A stretch of 64,000 bases of DNA from Paenibacillus sp. 32352 (GCF_002042965.1 NZ_MZNT01000003.1:434001-498000), one strand, 5' to 3'; numbered from the stretch's first letter, positions 8,424 to 17,025 are shown. The notes: generated by a model from the sequence alone, not told the origin. Translations and numbers: made by a program.

Positions 8424-9836
8424 ATGGCGATGACGGAACGGGAAGCCTCTCACCAGCACAAGCTTGCGGAGAGGCTGAAGCTTACGCTGGACACGGACCA
8501 GCTGACCAATTGTATGCGATGCGGCTTCTGCCAGACGGCCTGTCCGACCTTCAATGAGACGGGGCTGGAGGCTGCGTCGCCAAGGGGACGAATTGCTCTC
8601 ATGAAAGCCGTGTCGGACGGCTTTATGGAGCCCGACCGCCGCTTCCAGGAGCAGATGGACCTGTGTCTTGGCTGCCGTGCCTGTGAACCTGCCTGCCCGT
8701 CGGACGTGAAATACGGCCAGCTTATCGAGCAGGCGCGGGAGGCTATCGCTTCCGAAGCGCAGCACCCTTGGCACGTGAAGGCCATCCGCACCTTGTTCAT
8801 GGAACGGCTGTTTCCTAACCATAGCCGGATGCGGCTGCTGGGAGGGATGCTTAAGCTGTATCAGCGCTCCGGCTTGCAGAAGCTGACGCAGAAAAGCGGA
8901 ATCATGGGCCTGTTCCCCGAGCATATGAGGCAGATGGAAGCGATTCTGCCGGAAGGGTCCTCCGACGGCGTGATCCGCGCCTGGGAGAAGCTCGGTCTGC
9001 CGGCGGCCTGGGAAGCGACCGCAAGCGGCGAAGGCCGCATGCTGGTCATCCCTCCTGCCGGCGGCGTCAAACGCGGCCGCGTCGGGCTTTTTCGCGGCTG
9101 TATCATGGATGTGCTGTTCACGTCGACGAACGTGAACACGGTCCGGCTGCTCCGCGAGGCAGGCTTCGAGGTCGTCATTCCGACCTCGCAAACCTGCTGC
9201 GGAGCGCTGCACGCCCACGCGGGCGAAACGGCGTCGGCACGCCGCCTCGCCCGCGAGAACATCGACGCCTTCCGCGCAGCGGGCGTCGATTATGTGGCGA
9301 GCAACGCCGGCGGCTGCGGCGCGAGCCTGAAGGAATACGACCATCTGCTTGCCGCAGAGGAGTCGTATTCCACGGCGGCGGGCGAGTTTGCCCGCCGGGT
9401 CAAGGACATCGCCGAGCTGCTCGTCGATGAGGGGCTTCCGCTGCCGCTGAAGGCGGTGCAGCGGGAGAAGCCGCAGGTGGTCACCTATCAGGATTCGTGC
9501 CACCTGCGCAACGTCATGCGGGTCCAGCAGCAGCCCCGCACCCTTCTGCAGTCGATTCCGGGCGTCCGCCTGAACGAGCTGCAGGGCGCGGACCGTTGCT
9601 GCGGCTCGGCCGGTATCTACAATCTGACACAGCCGCAGATGTCTGCGGATGTGCTCGATCACAAGATGGAGCATGTGGATGCCACACAGGCGCAATATAT
9701 CGTCACGGCCAACCCGGGCTGCCTGCTCCAGATGAAATGGGGCATTGTCCGTGCGGGCTGTGAGGATCGAATGAAGGCCGTGCATCTGGTCGACTTGCTG
9801 GCGGAATCTCTGGACGCGTCGGACGCCAAGAGCTAA
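8424..9836 (+). CDS. glcF: (Fe-S)-binding oxidoreductase subunit GlcF
   Basis: 470 aa from the ATG at 8424, with GGAGGAGG upstream. Two 4Fe-4S ligand sets are visible: Cys30/33/36/40 (CMRCGFCQTACP) and Cys81/84/87/91 (CLGCRACEPACP). Two cysteine-rich CCG repeats follow (CCGALHAHAG near 260 and CCGSAG near 395), as in GlcF, LldE and HdrB-type proteins. It should carry electrons from GlcD to the membrane quinone pool. The stretch 9050-9480 is visibly more GC-rich than its surroundings. GlcE is absent, as is common where GlcD and GlcF suffice. Confidence 0.88.
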   Translation: MAMTEREASHQHKLAERLKLTLDTDQLTNCMRCGFCQTACPTFNETGLEAASPRGRIALMKAVSDGFMEPDRRFQEQMDLCLGCRACEPACPSDVKYGQLIEQAREAIASEAQHPWHVKAIRTLFMERLFPNHSRMRLLGGMLKLYQRSGLQKLTQKSGIMGLFPEHMRQMEAILPEGSSDGVIRAWEKLGLPAAWEATASGEGRMLVIPPAGGVKRGRVGLFRGCIMDVLFTSTNVNTVRLLREAGFEVVIPTSQTCCGALHAHAGETASARRLARENIDAFRAAGVDYVASNAGGCGASLKEYDHLLAAEESYSTAAGEFARRVKDIAELLVDEGLPLPLKAVQREKPQVVTYQDSCHLRNVMRVQQQPRTLLQSIPGVRLNELQGADRCCGSAGIYNLTQPQMSADVLDHKMEHVDATQAQYIVTANPGCLLQMKWGIVRAGCEDRMKAVHLVDLLAESLDASDAKS

Positions 9837-9858
9837 CCGGTATCCATATCCCAAGAAA

Positions 9859-9887
9859 AAAAAGCTTACCATCCGGTAAGCTTTTTC
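9859..9887 (+). terminator. Terminator of the glcD-glcF operon
   Basis: AAAAAGCTTACC (9859-9870) pairs perfectly with GGTAAGCTTTTT (9875-9886) around a four-base loop. Confidence 0.85.
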
Positions 9888-9980
9888 TGCTTTTGTCAAA
9901 AAAGTCAAGAAGCTTGTACCAGAATATCGGGCCTTAATCGCGAATAACTTTTAGTAAACGAGTAAGATTCTGCCGGAATA

Positions 9981-10011
9981 CTGAATGTTTCATGATATTT
10001 CGGTGTATAAT
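9981..10011 (+). promoter_or_regulatory. Probable promoter of the DGQHR gene pair
   Basis: A perfect TATAAT at 10006-10011. The best -35 candidate, CTGAAT at 9981, has a long 19-base spacer, so the promoter may need help or a different -35. Confidence 0.4.
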
Positions 10012-10023
10012 GGAACTATATGA

Positions 10024-10063
10024 ACCTATTATAGTAATATATATCTATAGCAATATACCTATT
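10024..10063. repeat. Direct repeats in the leader of the DGQHR operon
   Basis: Two copies of TATAGYAATATA (10030-10041 and 10046-10057), 16 bases start to start, are framed by ACCTATT on both sides (10024-10030 and 10057-10063). They lie between the predicted transcription start and the AAGGAGG at 10066. The two-site arrangement looks like an operator. Confidence 0.5.
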
Positions 10064-10080
10064 TGAAGGAGGAAGAACGA

Positions 10081-11217
10081 ATGGATCCCATTTCATCTCT
10101 GTCTGAACTTTTGGCGGAGCAAAAAGCATCATCGTACATCGAGATTCCGGGCGCAGTTTCCAGGACGTTCGGGCAAACGACATTGTCCACAACGCTGCCA
10201 ATGAGCAAGCTGTTTTCCATTTATGAAGTGGATTTGGAAGTGCAGCGCGCCATTGTTCCACAAAATTTATCCAAGCTGATGGACTATATCATGCTGTACC
10301 TGGATCATCAGCAAGGCATTTATTTTCCGGGGATTATTCTTTCGGCGCGGGGTGCCGGAGAATATGATGCCGATCAGCAGGTATACCGGCTTCAAGCGAT
10401 TGAAAAGCTGTATGTGGTAGACGGACAGCATCGTCTGGCCGCCTTCCGGAGAATTATGGAAACGCTGCAAAGCAATATGGCCCGCGCCAAGGACCGCAGA
10501 GAATACGACCGGATGGAAGAAATTACGGATAAGCTGAGCAAGCTGTACACGTTCCCGATGTCCACGATGATTTATCTGGATATTAACGCTCGCCAAGAAC
10601 GCCAGCTGTTCTCCGACATCAACAAGCTTCCGCGTAAAATCGGCGGCAATCTGGCCGTGCTGCGCGAGCAGCGCAGATTTTACCATGTGCTGGCGACGCA
10701 TTTGGCGGCTGAAGCCCCGGCGATGAAGCAAATTACGGTGGATATGTTTACGGAGCGGGGCAAAGGTCCGGAGTTTTTATTCTCCTACCACCTGCTGGTT
10801 GAAATCCTGTGCGGCCTGTTCGAAGGTCGGTTGAAATCGGCTGCCCGCAACAACGGCTACTATTTCAGCGACAGTGAGATTGAAGAGCATTTCAAGCTTG
10901 CTTCCTACTACTTCGACGTCATGCTTCGTTACTTGCCGGAGCCTGAAAAGGGCGAGCTGTGCTGGACGGAAAATCTGCAAATCGCGATGGCTCTGTTCTT
11001 CCATGACGAAGTGACCAAGACAGGGACCTTCAACCGCTACGCGCTGGAATATACGATGAAGATATTGCCTCATATCGATTGGAATGCGATCTACGTAGGC
11101 GATGAGAAGGATCGGCTGCCTAGACGTTCGCGTATCATGAAGGCTTACCAATACATTAAGGATTTCTTTCAGGAGCATCACGTGTTCTTGATTCGCGATA
11201 AGGAGGACGTCGGCTAA
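10081..11217 (+). CDS. DGQHR-motif protein, DndB-like (first of a pair)
   Basis: 378 aa from the ATG at 10081, 8 bases after AAGGAGG. The defining motif DGQHR is at residues 114-118 (LYVVDGQHRLAAF). A second conserved block, RQLFSDINKLPRKIGG, follows about 60 residues later. Both belong to the DGQHR/DndB family, whose best-known member regulates DNA phosphorothioation genes. No membrane segment. The gene overlaps the next one by a single base (TAATG), implying translational coupling. There are no dnd, dpt or ssp modification genes nearby, so its function here is unknown; a DNA-binding or nucleotide-dependent regulatory role is inference. Confidence 0.75.
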   Translation: MDPISSLSELLAEQKASSYIEIPGAVSRTFGQTTLSTTLPMSKLFSIYEVDLEVQRAIVPQNLSKLMDYIMLYLDHQQGIYFPGIILSARGAGEYDADQQVYRLQAIEKLYVVDGQHRLAAFRRIMETLQSNMARAKDRREYDRMEEITDKLSKLYTFPMSTMIYLDINARQERQLFSDINKLPRKIGGNLAVLREQRRFYHVLATHLAAEAPAMKQITVDMFTERGKGPEFLFSYHLLVEILCGLFEGRLKSAARNNGYYFSDSEIEEHFKLASYYFDVMLRYLPEPEKGELCWTENLQIAMALFFHDEVTKTGTFNRYALEYTMKILPHIDWNAIYVGDEKDRLPRRSRIMKAYQYIKDFFQEHHVFLIRDKEDVG

Positions 11218-12395
11218 TGGATGGACTTTGCCTTAAAATGACGATTCACCCGTTTTGTGAAAAATTCGGATTGGCCACAGTGGCTATTCAAGTGCAGGAT
11301 TTGCTGAACTATACGACGATTGACCCGATGGTTCAACGCAAGCTTAGCGCCGGCCAACGCCGCAAAATATCCAATTACTTGCAGGAGCGGGAGCTGGACC
11401 GCGTCTTTTTCGGACCTGTTACGCTATCCCTGCGTGAAGTAAGCTCCCTTGCCAAAACGGACAAAGGCTTGTTCCTTCGTCCCGGCTCCAAGCTCAGCAT
11501 TTTGGACGGCCAGCACCGGATTCTGGCTCTTGGCTATGTTAACGAGCAGCTGCTGAAGGAAGTGCGCAGCCATGAGAAGAAGGCGGCAGCTCTGAAAATC
11601 AAGCAGCGCCGTATGCCAGACAGTGAGGAAGTAAGGCTGGAGCTTGAGCAGATGGAAGGGCTTGTCGAGCAAATCGAACGCCGCCGTCTGGAATTGGTGG
11701 AGAGCGAGCTGGCTGTGCAAATTTACATCGGCTTGAGTGAAGAGGAAGAGAAGCAGCTGTTCGGCGATATTAACTCCAAGGTGCAGCTTGTCAGCAAAGA
11801 GCTCGGCCATTCGTTTGACAGCATCGATCCGCTGAACCTGGTGATTCAGCAAGTCGTGGATCATAATGTATTCCTGAAGGGTGCCGGTGTTGAACGCAGA
11901 GGAAACCTGACTTCCTATAATAAAAACTTCACTTCGTTCAGCTGGCTGTATTCCACAGCTACTATGCTGTTTACGGGAAAAATGCAGCCGTCCTACGAAA
12001 TGGCGCGCAAAATCCGTCAGGACCCTTCGACGCATATTGAGATTCTTCATCAATACTTCAGCACACTCTTGCCATTAATGCCGGAGCAGCCTGGACTGCC
12101 TCAATACAGCTCGGCCAGCCGGGCCATGCAGGAAAGTATCGCCCTGTATGCTCATAGACATCTGTTTGTGGACGGGAAGTATACGAAGAACTGGACGTCC
12201 TGTCTGAGCATCTTTGAGGGCTTCGACTGGACTCACGAGAATGAGCTGCTGATTGAACGCTTCGGCACTCTCGATAACGGCAAGCTGAATCTGATTCATG
12301 AGAAGTCGCTGCGCAAGCACGGCAAGCTGGTACAGCTGTTCCGTGAAATGCACGGCGAGCCTGTCGATGCCGGAGACGAAGCATCGACAGCATAA
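11217..12395 (+). CDS. DGQHR-motif protein, DndB-like (second of a pair)
   Basis: 392 aa, ATG at 11217 inside the stop of the preceding gene, with AAGGAGGA upstream. DGQHR is at 97-101 (ILDGQHRILAL) and the companion block KQLFGDINSKVQLVSKEL near 183-200. Between them lies a charged helical insert (about 115-165) rich in Lys, Glu and Arg that the first protein has in a shorter form. The two share the motif order but are clearly diverged, suggesting an old duplication and perhaps a heterodimer. Function unknown; see the first copy. Confidence 0.75.
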   Translation: MDGLCLKMTIHPFCEKFGLATVAIQVQDLLNYTTIDPMVQRKLSAGQRRKISNYLQERELDRVFFGPVTLSLREVSSLAKTDKGLFLRPGSKLSILDGQHRILALGYVNEQLLKEVRSHEKKAAALKIKQRRMPDSEEVRLELEQMEGLVEQIERRRLELVESELAVQIYIGLSEEEEKQLFGDINSKVQLVSKELGHSFDSIDPLNLVIQQVVDHNVFLKGAGVERRGNLTSYNKNFTSFSWLYSTATMLFTGKMQPSYEMARKIRQDPSTHIEILHQYFSTLLPLMPEQPGLPQYSSASRAMQESIALYAHRHLFVDGKYTKNWTSCLSIFEGFDWTHENELLIERFGTLDNGKLNLIHEKSLRKHGKLVQLFREMHGEPVDAGDEASTA

Positions 12396-12406
12396 ACCCG
12401 TTAAAG

Positions 12407-12452
12407 CCAAAAATCCGTGAAGAAACGTTCCTGTTTCTCACGGATTTTTTTT
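12407..12452. terminator. Terminator after the DGQHR pair, probably bidirectional
   Basis: AAAAATCCGTGA with GAAAC (12409-12426) pairs with GTTTC and TCACGGATTTTTTT (12433-12451). The A-run on the 5' side makes it usable for the convergent FGE gene. Confidence 0.85.
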
Positions 12453-12533
12453 CATTTTCTATAAGCCTATAAGCCGGTTTGGGCGAATATCACATCCGTT
12501 ATTCTACGGCCAATCTCCTGTAGGTGCAACAGA

Positions 12534-13523
12534 TTATTTCGCATCGGCCGCACAGCGGAAGCCCATATTGCCTGCGGAGCTGTCCGGCGTATTGGAGCTG
12601 CGCGCTGCGACCCGGTAACGGTTGCAATAGGATTTATGACATAAGTAGGAGCCGCCCCTCATGACGCGGGAGGTGCCTTTTTCCGGACCTTTAGGATTCG
12701 TGCGGGGCTCGTTAAGATGCCAGGTCGGGCTGAACCAATCAGCGCACCATTCCCAAACGTTGCCCGCAACATTGTACAGTCCGTAGCCGTTGGGCGGGAA
12801 GGAGCGGACAGGTGCAGTTCCGGCATAACCATCGCTCATATTGTTTTTCTCCGGGAACTTCCCTTGCCAAATGTTGCACAGATGCTCCGTGCCCGGTTTG
12901 AGAAGATCGCCCCACGGATAACGCTTTTGCTCCAGACCGCCCCGGGCGGCGTATTCCCATTCCGCCTCCGTCAGCAGCCGTTTGCCCGCCCAACGGCAGT
13001 AGGCATGGGCGTCGTTCCAGGAAACGTGGATGACAGGGTGGTCCATGCGGTCCTCGATGGAGGAATCCGGCCCTTCCGGATGGGCCCAGTCCGCCCCTTC
13101 GACATTCCACCACCAGGGGGTCCGCTGCACGACATGCTTTACATTCGCAGCCGTTTGCTCCGATACGAACAAATGGAACACGAACGACCAGCCGAACTTT
13201 TCTGCTTCCGTTTGGTAACCGGTCTCTTGAACAAACCGGGCGAATTCGGCATTGCTGACGGTGCAGGGATCGACGTAGAACGGATCTATGGTGACAGGTC
13301 GGACAGGCCCTTCGCCGTCTTGAGGGAACCCCTCCTGATCATCGGTTCCCATCAAAAACGTCCCGCCCTCCAAATAGATCATGCCTTCCAGAGGGTCCCG
13401 GGAAGAATGAGCCCCTGCATCCCCGGCGCTCTTTTGGAGACTGTCCAGAGATATCGTCTGCTTGTCTTGTGGGGCCTCATTTCGGCTGGTGGAGCAGCAG
13501 GATGGCTTGGATGTTTCGTTCAT
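12534..13523 (-). CDS. Formylglycine-generating enzyme (sulfatase-modifying factor)
   Basis: 329 aa, ATG at 13523 behind AAGGAGG. From about residue 45 it is a complete FGE-sulfatase domain: [12 protein letters not shown] at the start, [15 protein letters not shown] in the middle, and [13 protein letters not shown]. The copper-binding, catalytic cysteine pair is present in CHKSYC (Cys295 and Cys300), followed by NRYRVAARS, so this should be an active enzyme that converts a sulfatase cysteine to formylglycine. The first 45 residues are polar and contain a Cys-Cys pair (SCCS). No sulfatase gene is in the window. Upstream is a hairpin-forming tandem repeat touching the ribosome binding site. Confidence 0.92.
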   Translation of the reverse strand: MNETSKPSCCSTSRNEAPQDKQTISLDSLQKSAGDAGAHSSRDPLEGMIYLEGGTFLMGTDDQEGFPQDGEGPVRPVTIDPFYVDPCTVSNAEFARFVQETGYQTEAEKFGWSFVFHLFVSEQTAANVKHVVQRTPWWWNVEGADWAHPEGPDSSIEDRMDHPVIHVSWNDAHAYCRWAGKRLLTEAEWEYAARGGLEQKRYPWGDLLKPGTEHLCNIWQGKFPEKNNMSDGYAGTAPVRSFPPNGYGLYNVAGNVWEWCADWFSPTWHLNEPRTNPKGPEKGTSRVMRGGSYLCHKSYCNRYRVAARSSNTPDSSAGNMGFRCAADAK

Positions 13524-13538
13524 TGGGTTGTCCTCCTT

Positions 13539-13645
13539 AGAGTTTTTGCGTATGCAAAAACTAGCATCGAAAGCATACGCTTAGAGTTTTTGCGTATGCA
13601 AAAACTGGCATCGAAAGCATACGCTTAGAGTTTTTGTGAAGCGTA
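13539..13645. repeat. 44-base tandem repeat, 2.4 copies, hairpin-forming
   Basis: Two full copies (13539-13582, 13583-13626) differ at one base, and a partial third follows. Each contains the palindrome AGTTTTTGCGTATGCAAAAACT and then RGCATCGAAAGCATACGC. The array starts directly beside the ribosome binding site of the FGE gene. A related single copy lies at 36406-36444. Confidence 0.9.
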
Positions 13646-13652
13646 TTCCTAT

Positions 13653-14864
13653 TTAAAGCTCTGTAAGCTGATTGATGACCATAATAGCCGCACCGGTAAC
13701 AAGCGCTTCCTCACCAAGATGCCCTAGGCTGAATACCACCTGATAAGCCGGGTAGTAATAGGTGTTGCGAATGGCAACCCGGGTAGCGATTTGAAAGAAG
13801 CTGGGATCGCTGCTGATCAGGGATCCGCCCAGAATCACCTTTTCCGGATGAAGGATGTTAATCAGGTTGGACAAGCCGATGCCGAAATAAGTGGCTGCCT
13901 GGGCGAAGATTTCTACTGTAAGCGGATCATGCTCCTTGAGGCCTTCCAGCAAGTGCATAAAATGAATGTGCTCCGGGTTGCTTTCCTTATAACGGAGGGA
14001 GGTTTCCCTTCCTTGCTTTAACCGGGAGCGCGCCTGCTGCTCCAATGCATGAATGGAAGCATAGGATTGCAGACTGCCGTAATTGCCGTGGTCATCGACT
14101 CGGGGCCCGTCCGTTTGGATAATCATTTGGCCGATGGAGCCTTCCATATCTACAGCCCCATATACAACCTTGCCGTTGGACATCATGGCAGAGCGTATGC
14201 CCACCCCTGCATGAACATAGAGCAAATGTCGGTAATCACGGTTCCGGTCGGACCAGGATTCACCCATGATAGCCGTGTTAGCCCCGTTATCCAGCAGCAC
14301 CGGGAATCCCAGACGGCCCTCCAGATACCCGCAAATCTCTACGTTGCGCCAGCCGGGCGCCGAGAAATATAACGGCTCCAGAATGATGCCGGATGACCGG
14401 TCCAATGGACCGACTGCCCCGATTCCCATACCGAGCACAGCCTCGGCGGCGATATTGTGCTCCTTCATCATCCGCTCGGCTGCTTCGGCGATTTCCTTCA
14501 GCAGCCGGGAAGGCGTCATAGTCTCATCCATGACCCAGCTTTGTACACCAAGCTTGTTCATGTGCAAATCGCAAAGGATCAGCTTGGAGTTCATCCTCGA
14601 TATATCCAGCCCGAATACATAGGCTGCCTGAGGATTGGTTTCGTATAATATGGGCCTGCGGCCTCCGGTGGATTCACCGAATCCGGCCTCTACCAGCCAG
14701 CCTTGTGCCGTCAGCTCCTCCAACGTACGGGTTAGCGTACTGCCCGTCATTTGGCTTTGCTCCAGCAGTTCGATCTTGGACACAGTCCCCTGTTTGCGGA
14801 TCCGTTCGTAAATCTCTTTATGCTTGCGGCTGCCGATCCTTTCATGAATAGGTAACAAGCTCAT
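13653..14864 (-). CDS. ROK-family transcriptional regulator
   Basis: 403 aa from the ATG at 14864, behind GGAGG; a longer frame to 14891 lacks a site. Residues 1-80 form a winged helix-turn-helix (KIELLEQSQMTGSTLTRTLEEL) and the rest a ROK sugar-kinase-like domain (VFGLDISRMNSKLILCDL; LLDNGANTAIMGE). The cysteine cluster that binds zinc in most ROK proteins is missing: the GSIGQM...HGNYGSLQ region has no Cys. The catalytic Asp of the NDAN motif reads Gly here, so kinase activity is unlikely. XylR/NagC-type proteins repress carbohydrate genes; the effector and targets are unknown. Confidence 0.87.
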   Translation of the reverse strand: MSLLPIHERIGSRKHKEIYERIRKQGTVSKIELLEQSQMTGSTLTRTLEELTAQGWLVEAGFGESTGGRRPILYETNPQAAYVFGLDISRMNSKLILCDLHMNKLGVQSWVMDETMTPSRLLKEIAEAAERMMKEHNIAAEAVLGMGIGAVGPLDRSSGIILEPLYFSAPGWRNVEICGYLEGRLGFPVLLDNGANTAIMGESWSDRNRDYRHLLYVHAGVGIRSAMMSNGKVVYGAVDMEGSIGQMIIQTDGPRVDDHGNYGSLQSYASIHALEQQARSRLKQGRETSLRYKESNPEHIHFMHLLEGLKEHDPLTVEIFAQAATYFGIGLSNLINILHPEKVILGGSLISSDPSFFQIATRVAIRNTYYYPAYQVVFSLGHLGEEALVTGAAIMVINQLTEL

Positions 14865-14984
14865 CGATAACCTCCAACCTATCGAAATCAACCTTGGCTT
14901 TCTTTAAGCATAAATTATACACCAGTTGTAAAGGCTTAACCATAGCATAAGGCTTGCCGCCTGCTCCGGCAGCAAATGACCGGA

Positions 14985-15014
14985 TTGTGACATCCTTATA
15001 AAGTTTGGTAAGAT
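14985..15014 (+). promoter_or_regulatory. Likely promoter of the methyltransferase-hydrolase pair
   Basis: TTGTGA (14985-14990), 18-base spacer, TAAGAT (15009-15014), about 84 bases upstream of the next start codon. Confidence 0.4.
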
Positions 15015-15097
15015 AGGAATAATGCGGTTCGGATGAGCAACGTCCGTAGTTTTTACTGCAATGGGTTCAAGCAAGTGGAAGGAGACAGGAGAACAAC

Positions 15098-15838
15098 ATG
15101 TCAGATTGGTATCGAAAAAGCTTCGGGGACGATTATTTGCTCGTCTACAAGCACCGGGATATGGAAGGGGCATACCATGAGGTAAAGCGGATGATTGAAT
15201 GGCTAAAGCTGCCCCAGGAGTCCAGTGTTCTTGATTTATGCTGCGGGATGGGGCGTCATTCCATGGCGCTGCGCGACTTCGGCTACAAGGTGACGGGAGT
15301 CGATCTATCCAGTGTTTTATTAATGGAAGCGAACAAGCTGAATGTAAATAAAGAAGTGCGGTTTCTTCAGGGGGATATGCGGAATGTGCCGTTGACGGAG
15401 ACGTTCGACGCCGTTGTCAATTTATTTACTTCGTTCGGTTATTTCGAGCATGATGAAGAAAACGAACGGGTGCTGAGAGAGATATATCGCCTGCTTGCGC
15501 CGGAAAGCAAAGGGAAATTTATTATCGATTATATGAATCCGGATTATGTGAAGCAGCACCTGGTGCCTTTTTCTTCGAGGATGGAAGGCGGCATTACCAT
15601 TGAAGAGAACCGCAGGATTGAAGACGGCTTTGTTAAGAAAACGATTGTCGTCAGAGACTCGGATGCCGTGGAAAGAACTTATTTGGAGCAGGTGAAGCTG
15701 TACGGGCTGGAAGCGTTTCGGGAGATGCTTGGCCGATCCGGCTTGGAAGTAACCCATGTTTACGGAGATTATCACGCTTCGGAATATGACCGCAATGAAT
15801 CCAAAAGAATGATTTTTGTCGGTCATAGAAGAGGGTAG
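15098..15838 (+). CDS. Class I SAM-dependent methyltransferase
   Basis: 246 aa; the ATG at 15098 follows GGAGACAGGAG. SAM-binding motif I is DLCCGMGRHS at 46-55 and the acidic strand end VTGVDLS at 65-71, with LQGDMRN near 92. A second domain-like insert (about 140-215) with EQVKLYGLEAFREML resembles the Methyltransf_25/YcgJ-like group with a C-terminal extension. The substrate is unknown. The next gene starts 10 bases after the stop, so the two are probably cotranscribed. Confidence 0.85.
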   Translation: MSDWYRKSFGDDYLLVYKHRDMEGAYHEVKRMIEWLKLPQESSVLDLCCGMGRHSMALRDFGYKVTGVDLSSVLLMEANKLNVNKEVRFLQGDMRNVPLTETFDAVVNLFTSFGYFEHDEENERVLREIYRLLAPESKGKFIIDYMNPDYVKQHLVPFSSRMEGGITIEENRRIEDGFVKKTIVVRDSDAVERTYLEQVKLYGLEAFREMLGRSGLEVTHVYGDYHASEYDRNESKRMIFVGHRRG

Positions 15839-15848
15839 GAGCGAAGAT

Positions 15849-16820
15849 ATGAACTCATATACGATTCACAACGAGACATACATCCAGGTGAAAGTTCCTC
15901 TGCCCTTTCCTTTGCGCTGGGTCAACAGCTATCTGATTCGCGGAACGAACGGCTATACCCTGGTCGATCCGGGCCTGCATACTGAGGCATCGGTACAATG
16001 CTGGGAGGAGGTCTTGCGGGAGCTGAGACTGGACTACAGGGATATCGAGCAAATCGTGCTTACCCATCATCATCCCGATCATTATGGGCTTGCCGGATGG
16101 TTCCAGCAGCGTTCGGGAGCGCCTGTTCGGTTATCCCAGGCCGGTTATGACCAGGCTCGCTTGCTTTGGGGAGACAAGCAGCCGATGACCGCAGCCCTGC
16201 TCTCGCTCTTTGCAGCTCATGGGATGCCGCAGGAGCTGGCAGGACCAATGGAAGACAATCTGGATACCTTTGTCGAGATGGTGTCTCCTCAACCGGAGGT
16301 ATCTTTTATCACGATCGGAGAGCCTTTCCGGCTCGGAGACTTGACGTATGAGACGATACATACGCCCGGCCATGCTTTGGGGCATATTTGCTTCTATCAT
16401 GCCGATACGAAAGCCATGCTGTGCGGGGACCATGTTCTACCGCAAATATCCCCGAATGTCAGCTATTTGCCGGGTATCGACGAAAATCCGCTTGCCAGCT
16501 TCCTGCAAAGTCTGGAGCAGATGAAGCAGTACGAGGTCGAGTGGGCATATCCCGGCCACCGGGAACCGTTCGCAGCCTGGGGCAAACGTACTCAGGAGCT
16601 GATCAAGCACCACGAAGAACGGCTCGAGCATATGCGCGGTCAATTGGAGAGCCCTCAGACAGCATACCAGGTTTGCCGAAGGACCTTCGGCGACCGTCTG
16701 ACTCTGCATCAGCTTCGTTTCGCATTGTCTGAAACCCTGGCGCATTTGATCCATTTGAATTCGGAGGAACGGGTCCGGCAGATAGAGATGGACGGAATGA
16801 TCTATTATCAAACCTTATAG
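15849..16820 (+). CDS. MBL-fold metallo-hydrolase
   Basis: 323 aa from the ATG at 15849 with TAGGAG upstream; a longer frame overlaps the previous gene. The di-zinc motif HHHPDH is at 73-78, with later ligands in PGHALGH (about 178-184), CGDHVL (about 198) and YPGHREPF. Beyond residue 240 there is a helical C-terminal domain (HHEERLEHMRGQL, then TLHQLRFALSETLAHL) as in RNase Z-like/lactonase-related MBL proteins of the LACTB2 type. Cytosolic. The substrate is undetermined: thioester, lactone or RNA are all possible in this fold. Confidence 0.88.
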   Translation: MNSYTIHNETYIQVKVPLPFPLRWVNSYLIRGTNGYTLVDPGLHTEASVQCWEEVLRELRLDYRDIEQIVLTHHHPDHYGLAGWFQQRSGAPVRLSQAGYDQARLLWGDKQPMTAALLSLFAAHGMPQELAGPMEDNLDTFVEMVSPQPEVSFITIGEPFRLGDLTYETIHTPGHALGHICFYHADTKAMLCGDHVLPQISPNVSYLPGIDENPLASFLQSLEQMKQYEVEWAYPGHREPFAAWGKRTQELIKHHEERLEHMRGQLESPQTAYQVCRRTFGDRLTLHQLRFALSETLAHLIHLNSEERVRQIEMDGMIYYQTL

Positions 16821-16837
16821 ATAGCCAATAGCTGAAT

Positions 16838-16881
16838 GGAAGCATCCAAGCCTTGAATGAAAAGGCTGGATGCTTTTTTTT
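16838..16881 (+). terminator. Terminator after the MBL-fold gene
   Basis: AAGCATCCA and GCCTT pair with AAGGC and TGGATGCTT, followed by eight T. Confidence 0.88.
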
Positions 16882-17025
16882 ACGCATTGTGGCAGGGATT
16901 TCTACGGCTCGAATGGTGTCGATGTTTGTACTCTTCATGATATGGCAATAATTGAACCTATATCCCCGTCTTCCCTTAAATTCCGTTCAAGAAAAGCACA
17001 GCCAGCATCGTGAGGAGGCGTTTGC

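Noticed and set aside
8301-9908. Minus-strand open frame of 535 codons opposite glcF
   Set aside because: Shadow of a GC-rich coding gene: no ribosome site, and its protein is Arg/His/Gln-rich without domains, whereas glcF has complete iron-sulfur motifs.
13539-13645. CRISPR array
   Set aside because: The units are head-to-tail without unique spacers, differ by one base, and there are no cas genes; it is a tandem hairpin repeat.
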